Part shown: piece by piece, positions 11,456-23,618 of the stretch
Layout: each line of letters opens with the position of its first letter
Numbering within the stretch: the stretch's first letter is position 1
Source: Nigrospora sphaerica
Taxonomy: Eukaryota; Ascomycota; Sordariomycetes; Amphisphaeriales; Apiosporaceae
Assembly: GCA_018287875.1 (NCBI GenBank)
Contig: JAGVVL010000001.1
Span: forward strand, 1,178,001 to 1,242,000
Direction: 5' to 3'
Length of the DNA: 64,000 nt
The notes under the pieces: generated by a model
Databases searched by the model: none
What the model was told of the DNA's origin: nothing
What the model saw: only the letters and a program-made list of their open reading frames with translations
Program-made: the position numbers and the translations under genes

Positions 11456-12879
11456 ATGGTGTCGTCAGCTTTCCGCGAAGGATCCTTTGATGGAACGCGT
11501 CGTCCAGTGACGGGGGAACCCTCATCTCACGGTGCCAGGCAAGACGCAGGCGCACCTACTCCGGCCGCTACCGTGGGGCTTGACGATGCTTCGTCGGTCG
11601 ACCATGTCCAGGAGAAGACGGCACCGACAGCACCCCTCAACAAGAGGCAGAAGTTAAAGCGACACTGCGGCAAGTTCAAGTGGTGGTACCTGGCAGGACT
11701 CATTGTCTTCCTTGCCATCATACTGCCCGTCTTGTAAGTGCTCTCCTGGCGGCTGTCGCATGCAGGAAACGGGCATGCCGGTAAGATGCTGACGAGCTCC
11801 TCAGCTTCCTTGTTATCCTGCCTGCGATAGTCCAGAAGATTGTGGATGACCAGTCATTGCCTATCAAGGGCGGCGCGTTCATAGTTCTGTCGCCTATGCA
11901 GATGATGGTCTCGCTTGAAACGGCGCTTGACACGCCGTTGCCCGCCAAAATCGATCCTCTCACGCTGTTCCTCTACAACAAGGAGACGCCGGAGTTTTCG
12001 CCGTTTCTCAACCTGACCCTTCCGGAGCAGCACGTCGATGGTAACACGCCCATTGTCGTCACCAACCAGACGGTCACGATCACGAACAAGACGGAGCTCG
12101 TGACGTGGTTCAACAATGTGTTCGATCAGCCCAAGGTCGAGCTGTCTTGCCGCGGCGACGGCGTGGTGCGGCTCGGCGCCCTGAAGTCCGACACGCACCT
12201 TGAGAAGACGGTCGAGGTCTCGTCGTTGAACCAGCTGAGCGGCTTCACCATTCAAGAACTGCGGCTCCTGGTGCCGCCCGAGGCCAACGGGGACAACATC
12301 AAGGGGACGCTGAACCTGCCCAACTGGGGCGACCTCACGCTCGGCCTCGGCAACCTGACCCTCAACCTGCTGTCGGGCGACATCCTGCTGGGCTTCCTCA
12401 CCGTCTACGACGTGCTGCTGCCGCCGGGCAACAACACGCGCAACTTCGCCGGCCAGCTCTTCATCGACGCGCTCGCGCCCAACCTGGGCGCGATCCTCGA
12501 AGACCAGGCCGAGGCGCTGGCGGAGGGCATGATTCGGATCGACGTGACAGGCAAGGAGACGCTGGTGAACGGGCAGCACGTCGACTTCGTCGAGGCCATC
12601 CTCAACAACAAGCGCATTGTGTCCAAGACGCCCGTGGTCAAGCTGCTGGCCGACGTCCTCAACAGCTTCACCGACGGGGGCGACGTGTCGTCCCTGTTCG
12701 ACCTGCTCGGCAACACGTTCGGCAACACGACGCTCCTCGCTCAGGCCCTCGACCACTGGGGGCCAAACGCGACGGTGGCGGCAGCGACCAAGAGGGCCCC
12801 GTCGCCGCCCCGGAGAATCGGCCCGTCAGCCTTGACCATGTTCAAGTTGGGGATGAAGATGATGACATGGAAACGATGA
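11456..12879 (+). CDS. DUF3712-type single-pass membrane protein
   Basis: Model: exons 11456-11733 and 11805-12879; one 71-bp intron (GTAAGT donor) splits a Phe codon; 450 residues. Residues 1-60 are polar and probably disordered, 62-76 basic (KRQKLKRHCGKFKWW), and about 77-100 a strong membrane segment continuing across the splice junction. The rest is a beta-rich, N-glycosylation-rich (NQT, NKT, NLT, NNT) domain of the kind I associate with fungal DUF3712 proteins, related to yeast vacuolar Tag1. Basic residues before the membrane segment and glycosylation sites after it suggest type II topology, with the domain in the lumen of the vacuole or ER. The cellular role is unproven. The start has a good context (ACCATGG). 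Confidence 0.75.
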
Positions 12880-14813
12880 CCGGGTCTTGTTCCACTTGTG
12901 GCGCCGACCGCCAGCTGTGGGGTTATGGACGGGGCGACGATGGAAGGTTACTTGGGGCACGGATACGTAGAGTTGCTACTAGTATCCCGTGACCGACAGT
13001 TCTGGCCCCAAGGCCGGGGAAGGTCAGTACACAGTAATGGTCCACTAACGACGGAGTTGGTAGTTGCTAATCGCATTTCGGCATGAGTAGTTGGGCGGGT
13101 GGATCACTCGTTATCATGGTACATGTAAATACTGATGTATGTAACATACTTAAGTAGATGAACTGGCCTCCCTTGCTTACCTGGGCTTTGCTTGTTTGTC
13201 TGTCATCAAAACGTGAAGCGGCAAAGCTCGCCATGGAAGTCGCGCCCCTCGGGTACTTAATAACTCGAATCGGCTTTTCCTAGCGAGTAGAACCTATGCG
13301 GCGAATCCCGTCGTCTCAGAGGATAGCCAGGACGAACAGGAAGATCCCAACCCGCCGCTGGGCTTTTCCACGGAAGCCGCCGTGACCAAGCAACGTCAAA
13401 CCACACACGCCCCGGACTCCGTCCCGGCGGCATCCCGTCGCCGCTCTGGCTGACAACGGCCGGAACGACAGACGACGCCTCCCAGGAAACCAACCTACAG
13501 ACGGGCCTTTTCGAAAACTTTGCACGTCACAAGGGGCCCCGCTTCGTCCACTGCCGGGGCTGCGAAATCCCCGAGGTGGGGTTATCCGCAGGGGCGGGCA
13601 GGAGGTCATCGTGAATTGGGTAAATTAGGGCAGAGTGCAATCGGTAACCGAACCAGGATAACGCGCTCGCTTCACCCGCTTCGTTCGGTGCTTGGCCCGT
13701 GGGAAGGGCAGGCTCGGCAATGGCTACCGGACCCCGTAAGAGAACTTGGCTGGGCATGCCATTGGGCTACAGGCCGTGCCAGGTATCAGGCGCGGGATGG
13801 GGGAGTGAACCGAGGCGAAATCATTGGACCGCATTGGACCGCATCGGGCCGTGGAGGAGCCCAGCAGCTCTCGCCAAGGGCCTTCGCCGTCTTGTTTTTT
13901 CCTCGAGCGGAACCATGCTCCGTGACCAAGACCTATCCCACGAGAGCAGAAAGGACTCCCCGCAACGCCGGAGTGATATCCTCTCGCTTCATCGCACCGG
14001 CCCCGGTGCCTGGGTGCCTGGCTGACGGGCGGACGCACCATCTCAGTTATAGTACGCCTGGCCTAGGCCATGACTGGGAAGGAGAAGGAAGGGGCAACAT
14101 CTTCCACATTCCCAAGAACGGGGGAAATATGGATCGGAAGGGGGCGACGGCGGTAGTGATTGGTGGATATTCCACCGGCAAGTCTGGGGTTCGCTTCTCT
14201 CGGTAGAGTGCTTCAATGTAACGCCAGACATTGGGGCCCCGCAAACGACCGGGGAAGCCCGCATCATGGCCGCCCTTCAAGACACGGACAGAAGCATCGT
14301 GCTCCGTCGCGGACCCCGACAGGGGCTGCACGCTCCAGATGATAGAGAAAAGGCCCGAAGAGCCATGTGGGTACCCGCTCGACAAGTTTGCCCACGATGC
14401 CCACGATGCCGGGGTTTTTCTGGCCTCTCATGGCCGCGGCTCCCCCTTGGAGGTTTGCCCCGGCTTACGGCTTTGCCTATTTGAGCGCGGAGCCCCATGG
14501 GCAATGGCTCCGCCCGCGCCCAAACAGCATTCAGCTCTCCGTCAGCGGCGGTGATGGCGATAGGAAGCAGCCCTCGGCCTCTGCCGCCCCGGGCCGCCAG
14601 CGCCGTCCACCCCATGCTGGCCAAGCCCTGGACGTGGCGAAGGAGACTACCTGGAGTAAGGGGGAGAGGGCGGCGGCGTCCGGGCCGGGCTATATATGTA
14701 TAGGCAGATGCGACGGCCATCGTCTCCTGCCTGCCTTGTTCTGCCCAGCTCCCCCACCCTTCAGCAAAGTCGCCTGCGAAGTTCGTCCTTGATCAGCTCT
14801 CCGAACCGCCAAC
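12880..14813. other. Long upstream region of the GH12 gene
   Basis: GC-rich, no supportable gene; overlapping frames on both strands look accidental. It ends in the promoter of the endoglucanase. CTGGAG at 14651 and GCGGAG near 14489 fit the loose SYGGRG CreA motif, but this is too degenerate to count as evidence. Confidence 0.5.
14690..14702 (+). promoter_or_regulatory. TATA box of the GH12 gene
   Basis: CTATATATGTATA about 115-125 bp before the start codon in otherwise GC-rich sequence. Spacing and context fit the core promoter of a strongly induced secreted hydrolase. Confidence 0.6.
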
Positions 14814-15729
14814 ATGAAGTCAGTTCTCTTCGTCCTCGGCGCCTTGTCGTCGGCCACGCTGGGGCTGGCCCAGACCCTGTGTGACCAGGTAGGCCGTGAT
14901 AAACCCCCGTCGTGCCGAGCCGCCCGAAACTGACGCGGCCTGTCACCAGTACGGCTACTACGCCGCCAACGGCTACTACTTCAACAACAACATGGTAAGA
15001 AGGAGCCCCTTGGCCCGCCTCACCCCCCGGTCCATCCCGCCGCTGACGCCCGTCCTCGCAGTGGGGCCGGAACTACGGCAGCGGCTCGCAGTGCACCTAC
15101 ATCGACTACACGAGCCCCAACAACGTGGGCTTCCGTGCGCAGTGGACGTGGTCGGGCGGCCAGGACAACGTCAAGGCGTACCCGTACGCCGGCAAGACGC
15201 TGTCGCAGAAGCGGCTCGTGTCGCAGATCGGCAGCATCCCGACGTCGGTCTCGTGGAACTACCAGGGCAGCAACCTGCGTGCCAACGTCGCCTACGACCT
15301 CTTCACCGCCTCCAACCCCAATCACGACACCAGCAGCGGCGACTACGAGCTCATGATCTGGCTCGGCCGCCTCGGCGGCATCTACCCCATCGGCTCCAAG
15401 GTCGGCAACGTCAACCTCGCCGGCCAGAACTTCGAGCTGTGGGACGGCTACAACGGCGCCATGCGCGTCTTCAGCTTCGTCACCACAGGCCAGATCAACT
15501 CCTTCAACGCCGACATCAAGAACTTCTTCAACTACCTCGCCAGCAACCGGGGCTTCCCCCAAGGAAACCAGTACCTGATCAGTAAGTCTTCGCCCTGACG
15601 GTATACTGCTAGGGGGAGAGAGAGAGTCTCTTGTTAACATCCCCAACAGCGGCTCAGTTCGGCACCGAGCCCTTCACCGGCAGCCAGGCCACCTTCACCG
15701 CCTCGAGCTTTTCGATCAGTGTGAACTAA
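14814..15729 (+). CDS. Secreted GH12 endoglucanase/xyloglucanase
   Basis: Model: exons 14814-14888, 14950-14994, 15062-15581, 15650-15729; all introns GT..AG; 239 residues, normal for GH12. Residues 1-19 are a signal peptide (cut after LGLA). The mature protein matches GH12: YGYYAANGYYFNNNMWGRN near the N-terminus, then the nucleophile motif YELMIWLG (Glu136) and the acid/base motif FGTEPFTG (Glu220). The enzyme cleaves internal beta-1,4-glucosidic bonds of cellulose, mixed glucan or xyloglucan outside the cell; which is preferred cannot be read here. There is no carbohydrate-binding module. The gene stands alone with a TATA box upstream and converges on the Ubp2 gene. Confidence 0.93.
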
Positions 15730-16346
15730 GCGAGCGGCAGTCCCCGACCATCTACAGGGTAGCATCAGCCCGGTGCTTTCTGGATAAGGGGACTTCGTCT
15801 TCGTCGCTGCATGCAGGAGCATCAATATTTAGTTCTGTGGGAGGCTTTCAACACCTGCTTTTACAACGTCGATTGACTTGCAAATTTTTTGTGTACATAG
15901 TAACCACCCGAGTATTTCACACACACTTGCTATCAAGTGTCCCATCCCATGCTCTCGTCACATGTTACGGTTGCTTAATGGACGCTGATGGGGCTCATGC
16001 ACGGATCTCCGTCATTGCAGGGGGCCGCAGGTAACATTTGATGTAGCCCTGCAGTGCTCATGAAACTCGGCCGATTCCCAGAATAGCGGCCAACCGCAGG
16101 AAAGTACACTCTCATCATGCGACTCATACCATTCGTTAAGCAAGTATGCTCGGGGGGCAACTTGGTCTATGCACGCGTTCCACTACTACCTGAAAACAGA
16201 TCGGTGTGTTTCCTAGGCCGGAAACCCGTCACCACAAGCCATAATGAGGGCGTCGCCCATGCCCCCGGTTCACCATAGCAAAGAACCCTTCATCCCTGCG
16301 GCCCCGGCTCGCGCCGCCTCACAGGCAGCCTTACGCTCCTTAGTCA
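15730..16346. other. Intergenic gap between convergent genes
   Basis: Holds the 3' ends of the GH12 and Ubp2-like genes. No coding signal. Confidence 0.55.
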
Positions 16347-19300
16347 TTACAGGGTCTGGTAAGGAGGCGGCTCATCGACACTCATGACGTCACCTTGGGA
16401 AGCCATGGACAGCTTCGTTGGCATCAGAGAAGGCATCTCGTCGCCGTTCGGATCCACACCCTCAATGGTTTGAACTTCGACGGCCGTGTGGCCCTGCGTA
16501 GCTGGGGCGCCTGGATCCGGCACTGCCCGCGGCGGTACCTCGACAAGCTCGTCCTTCTTGTCCTCCAAAACGTAAGCGAGGTAGTAAGGATCGCCGCCTT
16601 CGTTCAGTCTGTCAAGCACACTCTGAGAGTCGGCTGACTCCTCGGTGACTGTGCTGTCGTTGTACTTCAGCCATACGTTTCTCTTGAAGTCTCGAATCCA
16701 GACCCAGTAATGGCCGGCGCGCACGTTGCCACCATGGCAGATGACAGCATGTAGCAGGTATTTCTCCTTCTTCAGTCCCGAGAAATGGTCGTCGACGGTG
16801 GCTTTGATGGACTGCTTTTGCGCATCATCGACGGCGTGCGCATCGGCGACATCATCACGGAGAAGGGATCCAATGTCCACCGCAGAGGATGCCACTGAGT
16901 CGGGCGCCTGTGTAGCTGTGGCAGTCGGGTGTACAGGTGTCCGGTCACCTGTTGGCTGCTCAGTACCAGAAACCATTTCAGCTTCTTCGGGCCGACGGCT
17001 GATGGGCAGCTCCTCCGCGATCTTAGGCCAGTCCAAAAACGTCCAGTCGCACAAGGCTCCATCAAAACGCTCAGTATCCTCCTGGCTGCCTTGCGCACTC
17101 GTCGTATAGTCTGCCGAGCCCCACGACGGTCCAATCTGTGAAGCATTACCGCTGACCTGCATTGCATCCTTGGTTTGCTGCATGATAGTTGGCGAAAGCT
17201 TCGCGGCTGTCTCGTCCTCGGCGCCTTCCTCTAGAGCAGACAGGTGGTGCTTCCACGCCCAAGCCCGCATACGGAGCTGTTGAATCTCGGCCGTGTCCAT
17301 GTACCGATCCATGAATAGTTCATTCTCGACGATAACAGGGTTTCTGTTCTTCACTGCACCTGAACGCTGGATGCAAATGTGAAGAATGGGTGGAAGACTG
17401 CGGATAGCCGTATAGCGCATTAGATTCGTGTCGACCTTCTGGAGGTCGTTGGACCGGTCGAGTGCTTCGTAGATGGTGCTCTTGGTGCCGTCCTTGGGAT
17501 GCGGGAAGGCACTGAGCCACCGATCCGGGAGAACCTCCTCTTTTTTGCTTTCAGACCGGCCTTCGCCCTCGAGACCTATGGTGTAGTTGACAAGCATGGG
17601 GAAGAACGTCTGCGTGATGAGATCAGACTGAAGATCTGGTCTGCCCGACATGGGGCCATCGGACGGGATGGATCGCATGAGGTGCTCCATGATGTTTTCG
17701 ATGATCTCGCCGACGTCCTGCTGATCGGTGCCCTTCCTATCGGAGTGTTCAAGGCGTTCGGAGATTTCTTTGTACCTCTCATCAAAAGTCATGCTCCGAG
17801 ACAGCGACTTCTCTTCAGGCTTCTCTTCAAGATGTTCGATTTCGACGACATCTTCGGCGGGGGACCGGCCGCGCTTCTCCGCCTCAGGCTCCTGGCCGGG
17901 CGCGGTGACCTCCACGTAAGAGTCCAAGAGCATGGCGTCGCCATCGTTCACAAGAGTCTGCGAACTGATGGAGCTACTGGCTTCCTGTGCATCATTCACC
18001 GGCTCCACCGTCACATTGACCATATCGGCATCTTCCTTCTGTACGGTAGGTGGTGCAGGCGAGGGTCGAGCCGGCAAAGGCGGAGGCTTGCTTTCTGTTT
18101 TCTGGGCTAGAAGGGCTCGCGCGGACTTGAGTGCCGTGTTTGCAAGCTTCTGAGACGGCTGAGCAGATGCCTGCGTCGTCGTTTGAAGATCCACAAACAG
18201 CTTCTCGAGGGACTCGGTGACTGCACCAAAAGTTAGCTCACAAACCGGGACCGTGACTAACTATACTGACATTGTCTGGCAACAATTGCTTCATCAAGGT
18301 CCACAGTGGTGCCGTTTCCGCCGGTACGTCGCGTTTCCAGCGTGTCGGCATTCAGTTCAAGACGGGGCCGCGTATGGTCGGTGACGAGCTCCCGGATGGG
18401 TCTCACGTTGTAGAAGTATTGGAGTAGACTGTTAAGGTAGCAGGTGTTTCCTATGTTCCGGAGCCCCGGTGGGATATTGGCGCTGACGGGGGCCTCCTCG
18501 TCCATGATGAGGTTCGGTATGGAAGAGCTGGGGCGTGCAGTCTTGAATATCTCAGCCATGGCGTCGAGCTCCGCGGCCAATTTTTCGCCCTCCTCCCCGC
18601 TCACGTTAGCGCGTTTCCAGGCAGCAATCACGTCGAGAGCTTCTGCAGCCTTTGCACGGTCGGTCTGCGGTTCTTGAGCCTAGATGTGGATGTATTAGCC
18701 CAACATGCTCATTGTTGCTGGCAGTCGAGCCCATTCTCGTTACCTTGTTGTTGACGATGTCTCGAATAAGATCAATAGGGTAGTTGAAATCGATTCCCAT
18801 GTATTTTGCCGCCTGTTGCGGCTGCATGGGCCCGTTGGATGGTCCCGAAGTCTCGTCCTGAAAGACCGGCACCGTATCGAAACTGGACTCGTGCTGAGTA
18901 AGAGATATGAGGGCATCCTCGTACTCGCTATCCCAACCTCGATTGCTCACGATCTCCTTAGCTGCCGCGTAGAGAGCTGCACGTCGTTTGGGGCATTTCT
19001 CGGCAAGCAGCGTGGCGGCCCAAGTATACACAGAGGCCTTATAATCCACCAAGCAGCCTAGCAGGTCGAAGGGTTCGGGATTGGCCCCTTGAATGCTCGG
19101 CACATTCACTGCGGTGTAGGATACGCCAAGCAAGACACGAAGGTGGTCCCAGCCCCGTTCTGGGAAGCCAACCCTGTTCAGTGTCTTCAACTCTGCCTCG
19201 GTATTCTCCCACTTCGCCCGCAGAGTGCCTATACGTGTGCGGGCGCTTTCGGGCTCCAGGATAGGCATATGCCAAGCTGCTTCCAATTCGCCGTCTTCGC

Positions 19301-20121
19301 CAAGCTCGGAGTATTCCATGAAGCCGAGGCTGCGGAGCAGAGGGTCGAAGTCGTCACCGAAACACACAGTGAACTTCTTATTCCGCTTTTTTATCTTCTT
19401 GGGACTGGCGCCGGCAGGAGCGCTCAGGCCATCTCGCAGGTACTGGCTGAATATTCTGATAGTGTCGTCTCCGTAAGTGTCTGGAGTTTCGGAGAACCGG
19501 CCAGGGTCCTGAATTTTGGCATTGGCCAGGTGGCGTCGCGGCCGCGCAATATCCATGAAGCTGTCGATGTCGGAATTAGAGAGCACCGGGCTCAGGGCGG
19601 CAATGTCGACAGAACACGAGCAGCCGTCGGCCGCACAGGCTAGACGGACTTGATTATGGATGAAGGCATGTTTAGGCTGGGTGGCTCTCAACTCATTCCT
19701 GTTCTTTCGGTCGAAGAGAATGAACATGTGCATGCCAGACTTGTGTGCTTGGTCCCAGTCTGCACCAGGAGGACTCCGGTGGGTGATGTGGAAGTGTTTG
19801 CGGCAGCTGGCACAAATGCAGGACAGATATGTAGTACCATCTCCCGGCGCGACGCGAGAGACAACAAATAGCTCGTGGGCATTATTCACGTTGGATCGAC
19901 TGCAGGCCTCATCTAACACCTGCCCGCTGAGCAGATCACGAAGCAAGCGAGGAGCGGTGTAGGCTTGAACCCAGTCAGCAGAGCAAGTAGACAGCCGGGA
20001 CTAATGGAGGTTGAAACGTACCCCGTACAAATGGGTTTTCCGAGTCGAAGCTGCTGATGGCGATGCTCTTGAGGACCTCGGGCTCCTCCGGCGGCGCTGC
20101 ACTGGAGTGTGTTTGCGACAT
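16347..20121 (-). CDS. Ubiquitin carboxyl-terminal hydrolase, Ubp2-like
   Basis: Model: exons 20121-20022, 19963-18744, 18679-18271, 18220-16347; total length divides by three; 1200 residues. The Cys box GLRNIGNTCYLNSLLQYF (Cys520) and His box AGHYWVWIRD (His1080) identify a USP-family cysteine protease. The ~500-residue N-terminal extension, with LLRDLLSGQVLDEACSRSN and Cys pairs (CICASCRKH, CAADGCSC), resembles fungal Ubp2. Family members remove ubiquitin, notably Lys63 chains, and counteract the Rsp5 ligase in membrane-protein sorting. Between the two boxes is an acidic, Ser/Pro-rich insertion (about 600-740). I chose the start MSQTHSS at 20121; the frame is open upstream to another ATG near 20220, so the true start may be earlier. 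Confidence 0.88.
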
Positions 20122-21464
20122 GTCAAGATCGTTCCGGGTGTCTATATGAAGAAGGATGGCAAGATGTGAAGCGGTTTTTTGTGCAGACCGGACGGCTTGC
20201 GCGCGGAGTGCAGTTAACACAAGTTGTCAACCGCGTTGGTAAAGTTACAGGTCCAGAAATGCCGATCAGGGGTTAGGGGTACCGAGTGGCTCCAACTCTG
20301 ATCTCTTCGCCAACGACGTTACCCGGGCGACCTGTACAAGTTTAGTGTCAGGAAGCATGTGATAAGTAAGGTGCGTGTGTGTTATGAGATGCGAGATCCC
20401 GGTCAGCAGGCCCTGGAGTCTTCGCAGGCCAGCAACGCCGTCACTCCCAACTCCACCAAATGCAGGAAGGATGCAGAAATAGCCGCCGAGCCAGACGGGC
20501 ACAGGTATGCTGAATGGTATCACGAGAGAAGTGTTGCTGTTTCAGACAACAGCGGCGGCAGCATCATCGACTGTGACGGGAAACGGGTAGTTCACTGAAG
20601 CACTAGTCACGCCATGGTGGTAAATGCCCATGAACATGGACACCCCAACTGCTGGGTACCCCCACCAGCCCGCCTGGATCTGCAGATGGGTATGAAGGGG
20701 CAGACGACGCACGATAGAAACCAAAACATGCTTACCTCGTGGGTTACGGATGCGTCGGTACAGGATGAGCTGGTGAGGCTGCAGAAGACGGTCCGAGGGT
20801 GTCTCGCTTGTCGAGGCGTGGGGGGCGAAGGTGGGAAGGGGACAGAATGGGATGGATGGATATCAGTCAAGAGATGGAGGCAGTCACAGCCTCGAGCTGG
20901 GTGGCGTGGAAATCCAGTGACAGGACGGCAGCAGTCAGCCGACAAAGCGTCCCGGTAACACGGTGGCGCGCAACGATATTCCTCGCACGTAAAGCAGGTG
21001 ATATCGGACACGGAATGGAATAGACTTGGGTCAAGATGAGCTGGATGAGCAGATGAGAGTGTGTAGGTCAACCGCAGTCTGTCTAGTAGGTAGGCGGACG
21101 ATGCGCTGAGCTAGCGGTCAGTAGTGATAGTTCCCCCTCGGTGACGTTTCCACTGATTCCAGGGAGGAGGTACGAAGGTTGCGCTTGCGGTCGGCTCTGG
21201 CGCCCAATACGTACATTGGGTACATCGTATGTGTGGGTAAAAGTCCGCGCAGTTTCCCGCATCAGCACCATGCACGGCCGCTGGGGTTCTTTGGTCCCCC
21301 CGTCCACCCGGATAAAGGCCGGCTAATCACTGCCACTCTCTCATCGGCAAGCTCCCAACGTCCAGCATTCGCGGGCGAGAGCTTCCATCCCCAGAACGAA
21401 CCCGAGCCCAGAGCCCATTCGACCAGCGTGCGCCGTCGCCACCGTTCCTCCCCAGCGGTCCAAG
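20122..21464. other. Divergent promoter region
   Basis: Lies between the starts of the Ubp2-like and complex I genes. No gene visible; short frames overlap on both strands. Confidence 0.5.
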
Positions 21465-22304
21465 ATGGCGAACCCCCGTCCCATCCAGAAGCTGTTCCCC
21501 CAGGAGCCCTTCCACCCGAAGAACTCGGTCAAGTCCGGTGCCAATGGAGCTCTAGTTGGCGGCTGTGCCGGCTTCGCGGCCTCGGCCATCCAGAACTCGC
21601 TGGCGAGGACCAACGTCGGAGCTTGGGGTGTCTTCACCCGCTCCGGTAGCACCATCGCCACCTTCAGTACGTTCCCACGGCGGCCCGGGGGTATGCTTGG
21701 ACCCGACAGCGCTAATTGATCCGTGCAGCCGCCGTGCCCGCCGTGTACAGCTTCGTCCGGGACGCCTCGGCCAACCTCCGCGAGAAGGACGACGCCTGGA
21801 ACACCGCGATCGGCGCATTCCTCGGCGGTGCCGTCCTGGGCCTGCGATGTACGGCACATGCCCCTCCCCTTCCGGCGGGCCGAGTAGATACTGACCTCGC
21901 CACGCTCCACAGCTGGTCGCATTCCCCAGATTTTCGGCTTCGGTGCCGGCATCTCGGTTGTTATGACGGCCTTCGACATCACCGGCGGCAGCTTCGCCGG
22001 CAAGGGTCCCAAGGAGCGCCCCGACATCATCGACGAGTACGAGCGGAAAGAATACCTGCGCAAGAACCGACGACGGCCGCTCGTGGAAACCATCGCCGAT
22101 GTTGGCGAGGGCCGAGGTAAGCTCACCTTCCTCGCCGCCAATCCCATGCGACAAGCAATCCCCCTCGGCCGATGGGATCGTACTCACCATAGGCTTACAG
22201 GAATCAACCCCCCCGGGTACGCTGAGCGAAGACGCGAGAGATTGGAGGCCAAGTACGGTGTTGAGATCAACCCCGTCACGACCACCGTCGATGGTGCGGA
22301 GTAG
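21465..22304 (+). CDS. Complex I subunit, NDUFA11 (B14.7 / fungal 21.3 kDa) type
   Basis: Model: exons 21465-21666, 21729-21848, 21913-22116, 22201-22304; GT..AG introns of 62, 64 and 84 bp, all phase 1; 209 residues. The start MANPRPIQKLFPQEPFHPK and the Gly/Ala-rich helices GALVGGCAGFAASAIQNSLA, TAIGAFLGGAVLGLR and FGFGAGISVVMTAFDITGGS resemble the fungal membrane-arm subunit in the Tim17/22-like fold class. It would sit in the mitochondrial inner membrane and help assemble or stabilise NADH:ubiquinone oxidoreductase. The last ~60 residues are charged and matrix- or IMS-exposed. The main alternative is another Tim17-like protein. Confidence 0.82.
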
Positions 22305-23618
22305 AGCATGCAGCCCCCGACCCCGCTGTATACCTGTACATATAAACAATCAGATTCCCTTGCATGAGCTCAGGCGAAGGCAGCAGTCCGTCATCATCAT
22401 AGGATTGCGACACAGTACGCGATATCCCTTCTAGCGGCGGCGTACTGCAAGGAGGTACGTACCCCATACGCCATACCCAACTGGCCAATGGCAGCTGTAG
22501 TATGGTGGGTGACGAAGCTGGAGCCACCATATCTCCCGACGCGTTTCCCAGATTTTTTTTCCGTCTTCTTTCTCTCAACACAACAGCGTGTTCATGCGGC
22601 ACTGGTGTTGCTTGCCCTACACCGCCCGCTCACACACGTCAGTACTGTAATGGTAAGTCGAAACACTCTCGCCGGATCACTTACCCCTCCCTCCCCTTCG
22701 CATGATGACTATTGAGGCTGTTTATGACTCGTACTTAAAATACGAGGGTGATTCATCCTATCACCAAACATTGTTCTATCCCTGATGCCGAAACACTATA
22801 CCTTTCCGAATCAATGCCGTGGCTCACCGGATGTTCGCTTGCTAACGACAAACCAAGTTTTTCTAGGAGCTTTACACGGGTGGGCACTCTTGGTTCTATA
22901 CCAGCTACCATGGGGAACGGTAAGCCGGCCTTGAGGGCAGCGTGAGGTACCCACACTGCCATCAAGTGTTCTTGATTTCGTAAGAATTTTCGAGGACCTT
23001 TTAGATTTCTAGTGTTGCCAAAAATAAACGCCTTCGCTCGCTGTGTTATATCTACGCTGGATTGTCTTGTGATCTTCACCCTGGGAATGAGGTGGTATAG
23101 TTCCAGTGGAGCCGGATTCAGTAGTTGAAACGGTCCAATTTAGGCCATGCCAAGCTGTCAACTAGTGATGACAGCCTCGCTCCGCAGTGATGTCGAACAG
23201 CACCATCGCCTTGCATAGTGTCAAATCAGTGGCATGGACAGCATGGACCTGCCTGCGCGGCGCGCCTTGGATCGTCCTAGGAGGATTCAAACCAGCCTTT
23301 TAAGCCGGGAAACGTTACGTACGGGGGTGTGGCGGGAGACGTTGCTTCTCCGCTTGCACCGGGATATTGTCGTTCTCTGGCGAGCAGGAAAACAAATGCT
23401 ATGGCGTGGACGAAAACAAAAGTATGTGTAGGTGTGTATTGTGTCATTAAATCCATGCTTGTAAAACGAGGGATATCATCCAGATACCTGCTCAATGGCG
23501 CCTCGCCGATTGCAGCACCGCTCAACTCCGAACTCCAGGCCTACATGTACCGTCTACTACATAAAGAGTAGGACAAACCAAAAATATGGAAGGAAACGTG
23601 CAAAGGCGACAGGCCGTG
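22305..23618. other. Intergenic gap between convergent genes
   Basis: Moderately AT-rich towards 22700-23500. An open stretch on the minus strand (23079-22753) has no family I recognise and no splice context, so I do not call it. Confidence 0.5.

Noticed and set aside
11854..12756. 300-residue minus-strand frame opposite the DUF3712 gene
   Set aside because: Shadow of the plus-strand gene, which has a membrane segment and intron.
22753..23079. 108-residue minus-strand frame in an AT-richer gap
   Set aside because: No recognised domain, no TATA or splice context; a transposon origin could not be supported.
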